From positions 5,456,001 to 5,520,000 of the forward strand of contig NC_088312.1 of the NCBI RefSeq assembly GCF_910592395.1: a stretch of 64,000 nucleotides of DNA. Reading direction: 5' to 3'. The stretch is from Lineus longissimus. Its lineage: Eukaryota; Nemertea; Pilidiophora; Heteronemertea; Lineidae. Position numbers and translations under genes: made by a program. Numbering within the stretch: position 1 is the stretch's first letter; every line of letters begins with the position of its first letter. A model generated the notes under the pieces. The model was not told the origin of the DNA. It saw only the letters and a program-made list of their open reading frames with translations, and made no database searches. Positions 12,243 through 23,950 of the stretch are shown here, piece by piece.

Positions 12243-13969
12243 TGTAATTGTTTTGAGTTCATATCCTATAATAGGCTACCTAATTACAGGGTACGCGCAT
12301 TTTGTAACCGCAGTGAAATTTTATATTTTTGATAAACTTGTAGCCCTTTTGGTAGGACTTGTGTTTGTAGGTGTTTAGCAATGTAGCAATGTTCAATTTT
12401 TGGCGCCACCATAATACTCAACGAGTCAGAATTCACTGTCGACCTACAGGCGGCGCTTCCGATGCGTGTGCTGTCGCCTGGCGGCTGCAGTGAGCAAAAC
12501 TGAACCCAGTATTACTCATTGTACTGAAGGAGTAGTAACTGTACACAAACGCCTGCAGGCGAATAAAACACTCGGAGCGTGTACTTGTACATCATGATAA
12601 TAATCTCTTTTTGTTCTGGGTTTACTAGTAATCAAATATTTCCTTCTAAAATTACTACCAAAGTCTATCGAGTCTAAAATCCAAAACTGATTTTCAAGTC
12701 TCTATTTCAATTTGTCTTAATCATTGTTGATCCTATTTTAGGAATATTTAGTGCAAGGTGAAAGTATTAACATTGTTGTTCATATTTACTTAATGTGCTG
12801 TAGAAGTTTTCAAATGTTTATGAGAACTTAAAGGTGTCCCGTACTGTCTTACTTAGGAGTATCAATATTTAAAAAATCCACATCGTGAGTCTGAAGCTGA
12901 AGCTAAAGGAGGTCGAATAATACACGGGGTAGTATACTGCACATGTCGCTGTGAAGGATATATATGGAATTCGTTCCATGTTAAGACGCTAGGCGCAACC
13001 ACTTGGTGGTCGTGATGACATCGCAAATACCACACAATCTCGCGAGAGTTAACAAAAGCACTGTCCACTTACATCATAGCCCGACTTAGTTCATTGTGTA
13101 CCACACACTGAAAACATTTATTTCGTCAAAACGACGAACATTTGCATAGATTTGGCATTGTATCACCAAATTGATTATAATAATTTCGTCACATCCGATA
13201 TCCCTCATCGCTATAAAAACTAGAGTTGTGCCACAAATACAGTCATTTTGTGAAAGTCATCGACGGACCTTATCACTTACTTCGACAAATTGTACGATTC
13301 CTGGTTTGTCACGCTATGTAAGTGACGATTTTTCACTTTCACAAGTAAAAATTTGTCAAAAGTGCCACTGTACGCGTGACAAACCGGGTTCGTCAAAATG
13401 CCATAGTAACAAACTTGGATTTGTCAAATTGATGAAGACGTCGCTCAACTTGGTGATAGATCGACCAACTGAAGCTATTCGTTTTGACGAACTAATTGGG
13501 TTTTCAGTACATCATTGCTGGAGCGTTGGTCATAGACAAATCGATCAGGTGCTTTTGCTCAGGGATATGTGTATTTGAATAACCCATGGTGCAGCAATAC
13601 GTTCTGAAATTGTCCATTCAAAGTATGTGGATGTCGTCTCGCGTAATCAACTGGAACTGCATTTAATAGCATTTCATGTGTTCAAAGAAACTGAATCCAA
13701 GTTAAATACACCAAGGAATTATGATTCCAAAATATGTCTTGTTGTTTTAATTGTTTATATCTTGCTATCCAATAAGTATGCTCCTGATCAGCCACTTGGC
13801 AATGGCCGCTCTCTCCATTCGCTCACGATCGACGCTGACACACGATAAAACAAATGAAGTGTAGAGAAAACAAACGACAAGTGAAAGAGAGGGTAATTTA
13901 GCCTCATACGTCGGGCTAACCCAAAGAGAGCTATCCATATCCATCCTGGCAGCCTTTCGAAATATCCAT

Positions 13970-16900
13970 CAAACCGCGTTGGCGACAGTGTGGGGTTACC
14001 AGGCCCGATAATTCGGTCGTGTTGTGGCTGCTTGTCTCGTTCACCGCGAAACTGCACTGGCATGGCAGCTCCACCACGGTGAGAGTGACAAGACGCCACA
14101 CCTAGACAAATAGAGACTGGTAGCTCCGCAATGTCGACAACACGTTGAGAGAGATGAAACATCAACATTACGGCCTAACGGAATCCGGCCTGGCAGCACC
14201 ACATTGTCACAATAACTGCATGAAACGACCAAAACGGCGTACGAGATGAGACAGTCACAGAAAGACCGAATCGTGTGTGGCGGTATAGATGAGACAGTCA
14301 CAACCTAACAAAGCTGGCCTAGCAGATCCACCACGGTGAGAGAGATGAGACTGCCACAACCAGACCGAATCAGGACGGGAAACTTCGCAATTTCGCCGTC
14401 ACGGTGTGAAAGATAAGATATCAGATTAGACTGTTATAACTAGACCGAATACGACCAGGCAGCTCTACAGTGGTGGCCAAAACGGTGTGAGGGATGTGAC
14501 AGTCACAACCCGATCAAATTTGCTCTGGTAGCTCAACCACGGTGAGGGATATGAGACAGCCACAACCAGACCGAATCGGGTCCGGCCGCGCCACAGTGTT
14601 GCCAACACGGTTTGAGGTATGAGACAGTTACAACTAGACCGAATCGTGTCTGGCAGAAGATATGAGACAGGCACACAGCCTGACCAAATTCAAATTCGCA
14701 GTGTCACCACATCGATATGGTGGTGACAGTATCTCAAACATCGCACTGGCGACAATATGGAGCTGCGAGACCCTATTCGGCCTCGATATGACCATCTCAT
14801 CTTGCACACCATATTGGCGACATTGTGGACAAGCGTATCCGCCAACACGTGGTGAGTGTGATGAGACTGCCCGACCAGACAGAATCAGGCCTTGTCGCTA
14901 TTCCGGTGTGCGTGATGAGACAGTCACAACCAGACCGAGTAAGGTCTTGCGAAAGACGTAAGACAGCTCTAACCTGACCAACCTGTCACGGCATGTTACG
15001 AGACCGAATCGGGCTTTGCGGAAGAAATGAGATAGCTACAACCAATGAGATAGCCACAACCAGATCAAATCGGGTGTGGTCGATCCACAATGTTACCAAC
15101 ACGGTTTGAAATATGAGACTGTTACCACTGGAACGAATCGTGTCAGGCAGAAGATACGAGACAACCACACGGCCTGACCAAATTCGACCTGGCAACTCCG
15201 GAGTGTCATCAAATCCGGCAGGTGATGACAGTCTCATCTCACACACCATACTGGCGACAACGTGGAGCTGCGAGACCCGCTTCGGCCTGGTTGTGACTGT
15301 CTCGTGCTGGCGACTTTGCGGACAAGGGCGGGTAGCGGGTATGGGGTACAACTGAACAATATTACGGCAGCTTCGGCGATGAAAATGATACGGACATGTT
15401 CCCAAGAAATTGTCACTCGGTTCTTCCGACTCCATCCCGACAATAGTGGGGACCAGATTGCAGTCGGAACGTGACAACCAGCCGCGGCACTCGACACACC
15501 ATTTTGCAGAGCACCCGAAACACCAAGTAAATCTAAGGTAACTGATTGGGAGCAGCAGCACCCGACACCAAGTTCAAGGTAACTGATTCGGTTGTAAATG
15601 TCCCATCTCTCTCAAAGTGATGGAGCTATCATGCTCAATTTGGTTTGTTTGTAACTGTCTCATCTCTCACGCCGCGTGCCGATTCGGTGGAGCTGTCAAA
15701 TCCGATGCGGTCGGGGTTGTGGCTGACTCATTTCTTTCACCGTGCAGCTGTGGAGCAGCAAGGCCTGATTTGGACCAACTGACAGCGTTTTGGTATCAAT
15801 ACGGAGCTGCCAGGCCGAATTATATCAGGTCGTCGACAGTCTCATCTTGCGCCACTGCTGATCGAGCTGCCAGTACCGATTCAGTCTAGTTGTGGCAGTC
15901 TCATCTCATCCGCATAGCCCGATTCGGTCTCGTTGTGACATGCCGTGACAGGTTGGTCAGGTTAGAGCTGTCTTACGTCTTTCGCAAGATCTGACTCGGT
16001 CTAGTTGTGACTGTCTCATCTCGCACACCGTAATAGCGACAAGGCCTGATTCTGTCTGGTTGGGCTGTTTCATCACACACACCGCGGTGGAGCTGCCACA
16101 TAAAGTTTGGTCGGGATGTGACTGCCTCATCCCTCACACCGTGTTGGCGACACTATGGAGCTACCAGTGTCGATATCCGCCAGGTTGTGGCAGTTCCATC
16201 TCCGTCACCTTGGTCAAGCTATCAAGTCCAATTTGGTGTCGTTGTGATTGGTTGGTCAGGTCAGGACTGTCGAACGTGTTTCGCCAGCACCGACTTGGTC
16301 TGGTTGTGACTGTCTCATCTTTCTCACCTTATTGGCGACAGTGCAGAGCGACCAGACTCAATTCGGCCTGGTTGTGGCTCTCACCGTAGTGGAGCTATCA
16401 GACCAAATTTGGCCACGTTGTGACTGCCTCACCCCTTATACCGTGTTGGTGACATTGTTGAGCTGCCAGTCTCCCTTCTGTCGGGTTGTGGCTATCTCAT
16501 CTCTGTCACCGTAATGGTGCTACTGTGAAGCTGCATGGTTCGATTCTGTCTAGTTGTGACTGTCTCATCTCTCACCCAGTTTTAGCGACGCTGTGGATTG
16601 AACATGAAAATGTGGTCGGATTGTGGCTGTCTCGTCTCTCATGCAATTATGGTGACACTGCATGTGGAGTAGCCAGGTCTCATCTGTGTCCGTGGTCAAG
16701 CTACGAAGCCAAAGTTGTGACTGCCTCATCCCTCACACCGTGTTAGCGACACTCTAGAGCTGCCAGACTGGATTCTGTCGGGTTGTGGTTGTCTCATTGC
16801 TGTCACTGTGATGGCACTATTGTGGAGCTGACAGGTCAGATTCTGCCTAGTTGTGACTGTCTCGTCCCTCACACCGTGTTGGCGACACTATGGAGCTACC

Positions 16901-18420
16901 AGTGTCGATATCCGCCAGGTTGTGGCAGTTCCATCTCCGTCACCTTGGTCAAGCTATCAAGTCCAATTTGGTGTCGTTGTGATTGGTTGGTCAGGTCAGG
17001 ACTGTCAAACGTGTTTCGCCAGACCCGACTTGGTCTGGTTGTGACTGTCTCATCTTTCTCACCGTATTGGCGACACTGCAGAGCGACCAGACCGAATTCG
17101 GCCTGGTTGTGGCTGTCTTATCCCTCTCACCGTAGTGGAGCTAACATACCAAATTTGGCCGCGTTGTGACTGCCTCACCCCTTATACCGTGTTGGTGACA
17201 TTGTTGAGCTGCCATTCTCACTTCTGTCGGGTTGTGGCTATCTCATCTCTGTCACCGTAATGGCGCTACTGTGGAGCTGCATGGTTCGATTCTGTCTAGT
17301 TGTGACTGTCTCATCTCTCACCCAGTTTTAGCGACGCTGTGGATTGGACATGAAAATGTGGTCGGATTGTGGCTGTCTCGTCTCTCATGCAATTATGGTG
17401 ACACTGCATGTGGAGTAGCCAGGTCTCATCTCTGTGTCGTCCGTGGTCAAGCTACGAAGCCAAAGTTGTGACTGCCTCATCCCTCACACCGTGTTAGCGA
17501 CACTCTAGAGCTGCCAGACTGGATTCTGTCGGGTTGTGGTTGTCTCATTGCTGTCACTGTACTGGCGCTATTGTGGAGCTGACAGGTCAGATTCGGCCTA
17601 GTTGTGACTGTCTCGTCCCTCACACCGTGTTGGCAACACTATGGAGCTGCCAGGCTGGATTCTGTCGGGTTGTGGCTGTCTCATTGCTGTCACTGTGATT
17701 GCGCTATTGTGGAGCTGACAGGTCAGATTCGGCCTAGCTGTGACTGTCTCGTCCCTCACACCGTGTTGGCGACACTATGGAGCTACCAGTGTCGATATCT
17801 GCCCGGTTGTGGCAGTTCCATTTCCGTCATCGTGGTCAAGCTCTCAAGTCCAATTTGGTGTCGTTGTGATTGGTTGTTCAGGTCAGGACTGTCGAACGTG
17901 TTTCGCAAGCACCGACTTGGTCGGGTTGTGACTGTCTCATCTTTCTCACCTTATTGGCGACACTGCAGAGCGATCAGACCCAATTCGGCCTGGTTGTGGC
18001 TATCTTATCCCTCTCACCGTAGTGGAGCTAACAGACCAAATTTGGCCACGTTGTGACTGCCTCACCCCTTATACCGTGTTGGTGACATTGTTGAGCTGCC
18101 AGTCTCCCTTCTGTCGGGTTGTGGCTATCTCATCTCTGTCACCGTAATGGTGCTACTGTGAAGCTGCATGGTTCGATTCTGTCTAGTTGTGACTGTCTCA
18201 TCTCTCACCCAGTTTTAGCGACGCTGTGGATTGAACATGAAAATGTGGTCGGATTGTGGCTGTCTCGTCTCTCATGCAATTATGGTGACACTGCATGTGG
18301 AGTAGCCAGGCCCGATATGGCCGGGTTGTGGCGATCTCATCTCTGTGTCCGTGGTCAAGCTACCAAGCCAAAGTTGTGACTGCTTCATCCTTAACACCGT
18401 GTTAGCGACACTAACTCTTC
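13970..18420. repeat. Satellite array of ~68-bp monomers with higher-order repeats
   Basis: The whole 4.45 kb consists of diverged monomers whose right-hand orientation reads roughly GACTGTCTCATCTCTCACAC, CGTGTTGGCGACACTATGGA, GCTGCCAG, then a CCGATT.GG.CTGGTTGT end. In the right part successive GACTGTCTC starts fall at 16421, 16491, 16558, 16625, 16719, 16787 and 16855, giving 67-70 bp (one 94). From about 15600 to 18420 all units point right; from 14046 to 15600 most point left with rightward patches (about 14700-14840 and 15220-15330). Long multi-monomer blocks repeat: about 735 and 887 bp apart on the right, about 480 bp on the left. Open frames across it carry no domain and are artefacts. 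Confidence 0.9.
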
Positions 18421-18720
18421 GCCTCAGCTGTTCAATCTGGTGATAATTACGGCTGAGTTATATCTAATCACGGCTATGTTTATAATTTATTATTATAATT
18501 CCAACCATAGCTTGACACATTTTCACAGTGGTAAGGCCGATGCCCTGTTCTGATATACATGTATATGCAATCAGGGGTCGTTATCTAGGCTGACTTTACC
18601 AAATCCAAGACAAATATTAGCCCGTCGACACATGGGTATATCAGTTTAAGACGGAGCTATATTAGTGTTTGGCAATCAAAGAGTTGCGCTCTTAGTCACG
18701 CCATTTCAAATCAAGTCATC

Positions 18721-20855
18721 ATGGGGTTTGCACGGCTGTCGTGCCTTTTGCTTCTAATATCATGTGCGCTCACTGGAGTGCACAGTGTTACCGTCACAAC
18801 CAGTGTTGGAGACATCATCGGTTTCGATGCCATTTGGGGAGACAAGACCCTGCAGAAGTTCCATGGAATACCTTTCGCGCAAGCGCCTATTGGAGATCTC
18901 AGATTCAGCCCACCGGTTCCCAGGGCGCCATTTCTGGAGCCATTTCCAGCGAACAAATTTGGCTCCCCTTGCCCCCAGCAGTCAGAATGGTTAGAGAAAT
19001 TGGTATTCAGCCCTGAGAGCCAGAATTTTGAAATGAGTGAGGACTGTCTAAGCTTGAACATATACGTTCCCGTTGGAGGTGAGGAGAAAAAACCTGTAAT
19101 GGTGTGGATCCACGGCGGAGGATTCAGTGGTGGCGCAGGGATGCAGTATGATGGCTCCAAGATGGCCGCCCTCGGTGACGTCATTGTCGTGACTATTAAC
19201 TATCGTCTGGGCCTGCTCGGTTTCTTTTCGACGGGGGATGAAATTGCGGCAGGTAATTATGGTCTCCTTGATCAGCAGTTGGCTCTGAAGTGGGTGCAGC
19301 AGAACATTGGGGCTTTTGGTGGCGACAAGGATGGTGTAACAATCTTTGGCGAATCTGCAGGATCTGCCTCGGTCACATGGCTTATGCTTGCACCTAGTAA
19401 CAAAGGACTTTTCAATCGGGTCATTGGTGAAAGTGGGACTGCTCTTGCCGATTGGGCGATGCCAAAGCCAGAGATTGCTATGCTATACAAGGACATATTA
19501 ATCGAAAAACTCGGATGTGCAAAGGCAGATTCGAGTCAGGTCATGACATGTTTGCGAGGTCTCCCAACGGATGCCTTTGCGAGTACCGCCTCCGGTTATC
19601 CACATGCAGAAGCCTTAAAGTTCAAGACCCCAGTTGGACCACGTGTCGATGGAGACTTTATCCCTTACTCGCCCTTATCTAGAAAACCAACAGAAAGAAT
19701 GGAGGACCTTCCCGTCTTCCGATCTGTGGACTTCCTCATCGGTGTTAACAAATATGAAGGGTCACCTTTTATAGCTATCTTCATGGAACCCATGTATCAA
19801 GCCACGACAAATGAGAGTCTTTACGATGGAGTACCAAGGAAAGCCTTCCATGAGAATGTTGAGATGTGGGGTGTTGCGAATGAAAGAGCAGACGAGGACG
19901 TGGCACAGGCTCTCTGGTACCTATACGGGTCATCAGTAAATGGTAAACAATCGGACATGATGCAAGCACGGGATCTTCTGGAGTTCATGGGGGACTCTGC
20001 GTTTTATGACGGCACTATCAAGTTTGTTAAGCGTCACGCTGCGGAAACTACAGAAACTACAGGTACGACTTTCCTCTACAGCTTCCTTCCGATGCCGAGC
20101 AAGGCCGTTGGGGGTCTTCGCGATCTCTTTGAGACAGAACCATGGATTGATGGCGCCATCCACGGGGACGAATTGGGCTTCCTTTTTGGCAAAGGTACCA
20201 TCATAGAGAATGAGGAGAAGATGGAAGGAGGTGAAGTCGAGCTGTCCGCCGCATTGATCACCTATTGGACAAACTTCGCCAAGACTGGGTATGTTGTTTC
20301 ATCCTAAGTACATGTACACTGTTAGTTTTCATAACCGTTCGAGAGGCAGAAGCCGCCACCGCCACCAAATGATCGTGATGACTGGCCACGACACACAATC
20401 AGCAGTCAGTCAGAAATATGACCAGTATGCTATCAGTTACGTGAGGAGGTGTTTGCCGTTCCAGAGGGGCATTACAAATGCCGTTCCGTCCCAAGCATCA
20501 CTGATCCAGTTCAATTTTTGATTGGTCGGCAGTGGATGAAAAAACTGGCGAAATAATTTCAAGTATTTGATTCAACTCACTGGACTTGTTTCTTCCTTCC
20601 AGGAATCCCAATGAGCCTGCACCAGTCCCCCGCCAGTGGCCACAGTACAAGATGGGTGAGGAAGAGTTCATTGAGTTCGACATCCAGAACAAACAACTCG
20701 ATCTCAGAATCAGTTCCTTCTTCAGGAATAGACACATGAGCTTTTGGCATGACGTCATCCCTGCGATACAGGCGTGTCCCTTTGAGAAGCCACATTTTAC
20801 TTCAGATGCAGAACCAGAAGTACTTGAGACTCGTGATGCTAAGACTGAATTGTAG
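18721..20855 (+). CDS. Type-B carboxylesterase (alpha/beta hydrolase), ER-retained
   Basis: Complete two-exon gene: 18721-20288 and 20603-20855, 606 residues, intron phase 2 with GT at 20289 and TTCCAG before 20603. Residues 1-22 form a hydrophobic signal peptide. The oxyanion-hole HGGGF is at 131-135, the nucleophile Ser212 in GESAGSAS, the acid Glu346 in NKYEG and His481 in HGDEL, so the Ser-Glu-His triad is complete; EDCLSLN (Cys109) is the family disulphide motif. The protein should hydrolyse carboxylic esters such as xenobiotic or lipid esters. It ends in KTEL, resembling the HIEL/HTEL tetrapeptides that keep vertebrate carboxylesterases in the ER lumen. No C-terminal anchor or tetramerisation helix is seen, so it is not a typical acetylcholinesterase. 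Substrate cannot be told. The ATG follows an in-phase non-coding leader and is the first of the frame. Confidence 0.92.
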
Positions 20856-21084
20856 GCTGGGCCTTGATAATTTCTTAAATCCTTCGATCTGGTTTGAAAA
20901 GGCTTTAAATCTCAATATTTCTGTCACCGAGTGAAAAATGCTCTAACGTGTAATGCATACTTTAGTACTTTATTTATATAGGCTTTCATTTGTATCAATT
21001 TACTTTTGGGCATTAGCTTGCAATGCAGTTGACACAGTACTCTTCGGACAAATTGCCTGTGGTGAAAGGCAAATATGAGCCAAA

Positions 21085-21090
21085 AATAAA
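21085..21090 (+). terminator. Carboxylesterase polyadenylation signal AATAAA
   Basis: Canonical AATAAA 230 bases after the carboxylesterase stop codon, in AT-rich sequence; the natural 3' end of that gene. Confidence 0.55.
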
Positions 21091-21910
21091 TATTTGCGAC
21101 TAATGTCGAGTTTTAACAGAGTATCGGGTTGCACTTTTGCAGTTGTTCATGGAAATAGAAGGAATGGCAGCTTGTTGTGTAATCACCCGTCACCCCTTCC
21201 ATTTACTTTACAGAAGATAGCGGCAGTCCGATCACGCCCTTGCCCCTAATCTATGCTTATACATGTAGATGATGGGTCCATATGCATATGGTGGGTTTGG
21301 CTGTCTTCGGACCCAGTGCGATGAAACCAATTAATGCAAATTAATTTTTTTTTTATTTATTTATTTTGATAAACATGGCATCCTGTAGAAAATACAAACA
21401 CTAGTTACCATCGTTTAAATGCGCGTAGACTGGTAGCGTACGACAGGTACATAATGAAGTCGGAAGTGGGTTCCAGTTCATATATACATCCTTTAACGCA
21501 GTATAAATCACCGTGTATACATGTACTTCATATCCATTAAAAACGCAACTTTACACAAAAAAGTTGCGGCCGCCTATGAAATTGACGCTATTCAAAACTT
21601 TTATCGGATAGCAGTTCGCGCACCAATCAGGAACCGTTCAGGTATACCTGTCGATGGACATGTCGTTTCAATCAGTGAGCAATACTTATTTACCTCAATT
21701 TGCTATGATTTATTGTACTTTCAACTGAATCGAATAGAAATGCATTAAAAAATGCAATTGGCCAGTCTTCATTATCTGTTATTATTCAAAACAACGTACG
21801 CCGGTCCTTGACCCCTGCCCCCATCACCACCACCCGACCCTCCTCGAAAAGTTTGTACGCTAGCGAAATTGCGGATGAAAAACTACGAAGGATCCCTTCG
21901 AGTAAATACA

Positions 21911-23950
21911 TCAAGTTCCAGAAGAATGAAAATTTGTCGTTGTATGAGTTTCACCGTCTTCTTTATTCACTGAAGGAACATTGGAGTCAGGGACACCATG
22001 ATGATCATGAAGTAACTGTTCCATGTTGTTCAGACCCTGAAACGGCAAAGGAAAGAAACATCAGCTGGTAGGAAATCCGAGCCAATATCCTAGCCACATC
22101 TGTGCCACCATTTTAACGGTAAGGTTGTCACTGATACAGTGTGTCCCCGCGTTATGTCATTCGAAACAGGGTGGGAAATGACGTATTGTTCCCATCAACT
22201 TTTCGTTTAGTCTTGTAATTCACAGACTTTTCAAAACTATGGTTGATATCTTAGGGATGTTGAATACTTCGCCAATGATTGAGATTCAGGTGCACAAGTA
22301 ATCGATCAGAATATATACATGTACATGTACATATACGTTTCAAGTATACGCATACGTACTTGCGAATCTTAGTGGCCCTCATAAATGATCCTAAATCGTG
22401 GCTTGAAAAGGTTATTTTTCTGCCCTTTCGATAACTGAAAATGCACCTACATACCCGCTTCACCCCCTGGTGGAGAAACCCCTCAGCAAACATCTCGATC
22501 AGTCGGCCTAGTGGTCCGATACCATGGATGTTGATCATACCGTGCTGTCTGAGGACTGTCCTGAAAGACGAAAAAATGTGACATTAAGATGGGCGACGAG
22601 GATTCATGAACCAACAGAGCGGCGGTCGGGTTGAATATGTACATTGCATTTCAATGAGGATTCATGTACCAACTGAATTGCGGTATGGTGAAGTATTTCA
22701 AAGGAGGAGTCATGTACCAACTGAATTGAAGTATGGTGAAGTATTTCAAAGGAGGAGTCATGTACGGACTGAATTGCGGTCGGGTGAAGTATTTCAAGAA
22801 GGATTCATGCACCAACTGAATTGTGCGGTCGGGTTAAGTATTTCAAGGAGGATTAATGTACCAACTGAAATGATCTGGTCAAGTGTTCCAAGGAAGAGTC
22901 ATGTATCAACTAAATTGGTCGGGTCAAGTGTTTAAAAGAGGACTCATGTACTAACTGATATGACGAGCATATCTCACTGATGATCACTACATTAGCTTCA
23001 ACGGGAATGTTAGCAATTAGTCAACTAAGCAGAAAGCCTTACCATTTAGTATTAGTCTCACACGGTTCAAACGTCGATTCCTCTGACAGAAGTGCATAGT
23101 GAGACCAGGTGAGGCTCCTGCTCTTCAGCTCCAGCCTCCGCCGCCTGTGATAGAACCAGGATTCTTCCTCTAGATGGATGTTTGGTTCATTTAAAAGATT
23201 GAGCTGAAATATCAACGTCATAATACATGTACATTGATCGTTTTGGTTACTCTTAACGTTCCTCTCTGGGGGTTTTTAACTATGACGTATATCTCAATGT
23301 TATATTAGTATTTTGACGAAGATTTTTCATTCGGCATCCTCGCCTACAAGGGTCAATGCATTGTTCTATCCTCGCCCCATTACTGATAAGGGACCGGGTG
23401 CCAGAAATGCTTTGTATATATATTTTACATAATATGTACATTCTTTGATAAGAATTTTGGTACATGTAAATGTATAGATAAGTTGGAAATTGAGACTAAC
23501 AGAGATTGGCAATTTTTGACAATGTGGCTAACGTGGGGTTAAGGGGCCTCACCTTCCTTAGCAGATAAGGCACAACATTCGTGCAGGTTGCTATCCGCCG
23601 TCTATACACCAGTCCCGCCAGTCCATCTGTAGCAATGAATAAAAGACCAATCTATTTTGAAATAGAGCTCTTATTGAATAAACGCTTTAATGTCGATGTC
23701 TATAAATACTCGAATCCACTGTGAACAGGACGTCCCAATGTGCGTCAGATGGGCGTTAAATTCCAGAGGTGCTGAATTTGTGTTTGTGAGTTGTAATTCT
23801 AATACGTGCTGCATCATGTACATTTGTAGGGTTGTGCAGTCTCTTTTTAATCACCTTGTGACCCCGTATATGTATAACTGATATAATCTTACCAACTTTC
23901 TTCTCATGAGTGTCGATTCTTTCAACGAAATTATCTTTTGCGATGATGTA
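21911..23950 (-). CDS. Unrecognised gene, last five exons (3' part)
   Basis: Five minus-strand exons join in phase: 23893-23950, 23553-23626, 23043-23203, 22455-22560 and 21911-22036, giving 174 codons and a TGA at 21911-21913. Every acceptor is a pyrimidine-AG and every donor GTAAG, GTGAGG, GTAAGG or GTATGT; split codons across introns give sensible residues (Asp, Trp). The product begins YIIAKDNFVERIDTHEKK, continues through basic segments (VYRRRIATC, WFYHRRRRLELK) and an apolar stretch (MINIHGIGPLGRLIEMF), and ends in a polar tail. I recognise no catalytic motif, transmembrane segment or signal peptide. The 5' exons are not found between 23951 and 25720, so the gene may be longer (with the tubulin pseudogene inside an intron) or truncated. 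The last exon is the least certain. Confidence 0.65.
22598..22966. repeat. Minisatellite, ~57-bp unit, inside an intron
   Basis: About seven diverged copies of a unit containing CATGTACCAACTGAATTG and GGTGAAGTATTTCAAAGGAG. It starts only ~40 bases upstream of the acceptor of the exon at 22455-22560, so it occupies most of that intron. A 109-codon open frame over it is repeat-derived. Confidence 0.85.

Larger units (their letters stand above)
4889..13969. other. Long stretch without a supported gene (includes lin-28 3' UTR)
   Basis: The left part should contain the lin-28 3' UTR. Beyond it I see only short, unrelated open frames, none with flanking splice sites in phase or recognisable domains. 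The longest is a 137-codon AT-rich frame at 8396-8809 (-). GC content drops around 7.9-10.2 kb. Homopolymer G runs occur at 11566 and 11870. A second let-7 8-mer (CTACCTCA) is at 11636-11643 but has no extended pairing. Confidence 0.6.

Noticed and set aside
12862-13068. Short minus-strand frame near the satellite
   Set aside because: No domain, no splice partners, typical chance length.
13090-13580. Cluster of TTTGTCA/TGACAAA and TTCGTCAAAA words
   Set aside because: Spacing is irregular and no unit could be aligned; probably composition or a very old repeat, and not firm enough to list.
13788-18380. Many 60-190 codon open frames with Cys/Leu/Ser-rich products
   Set aside because: They are translations of the satellite repeat; the same peptide words recur in several copies and no start or splice context is shared.
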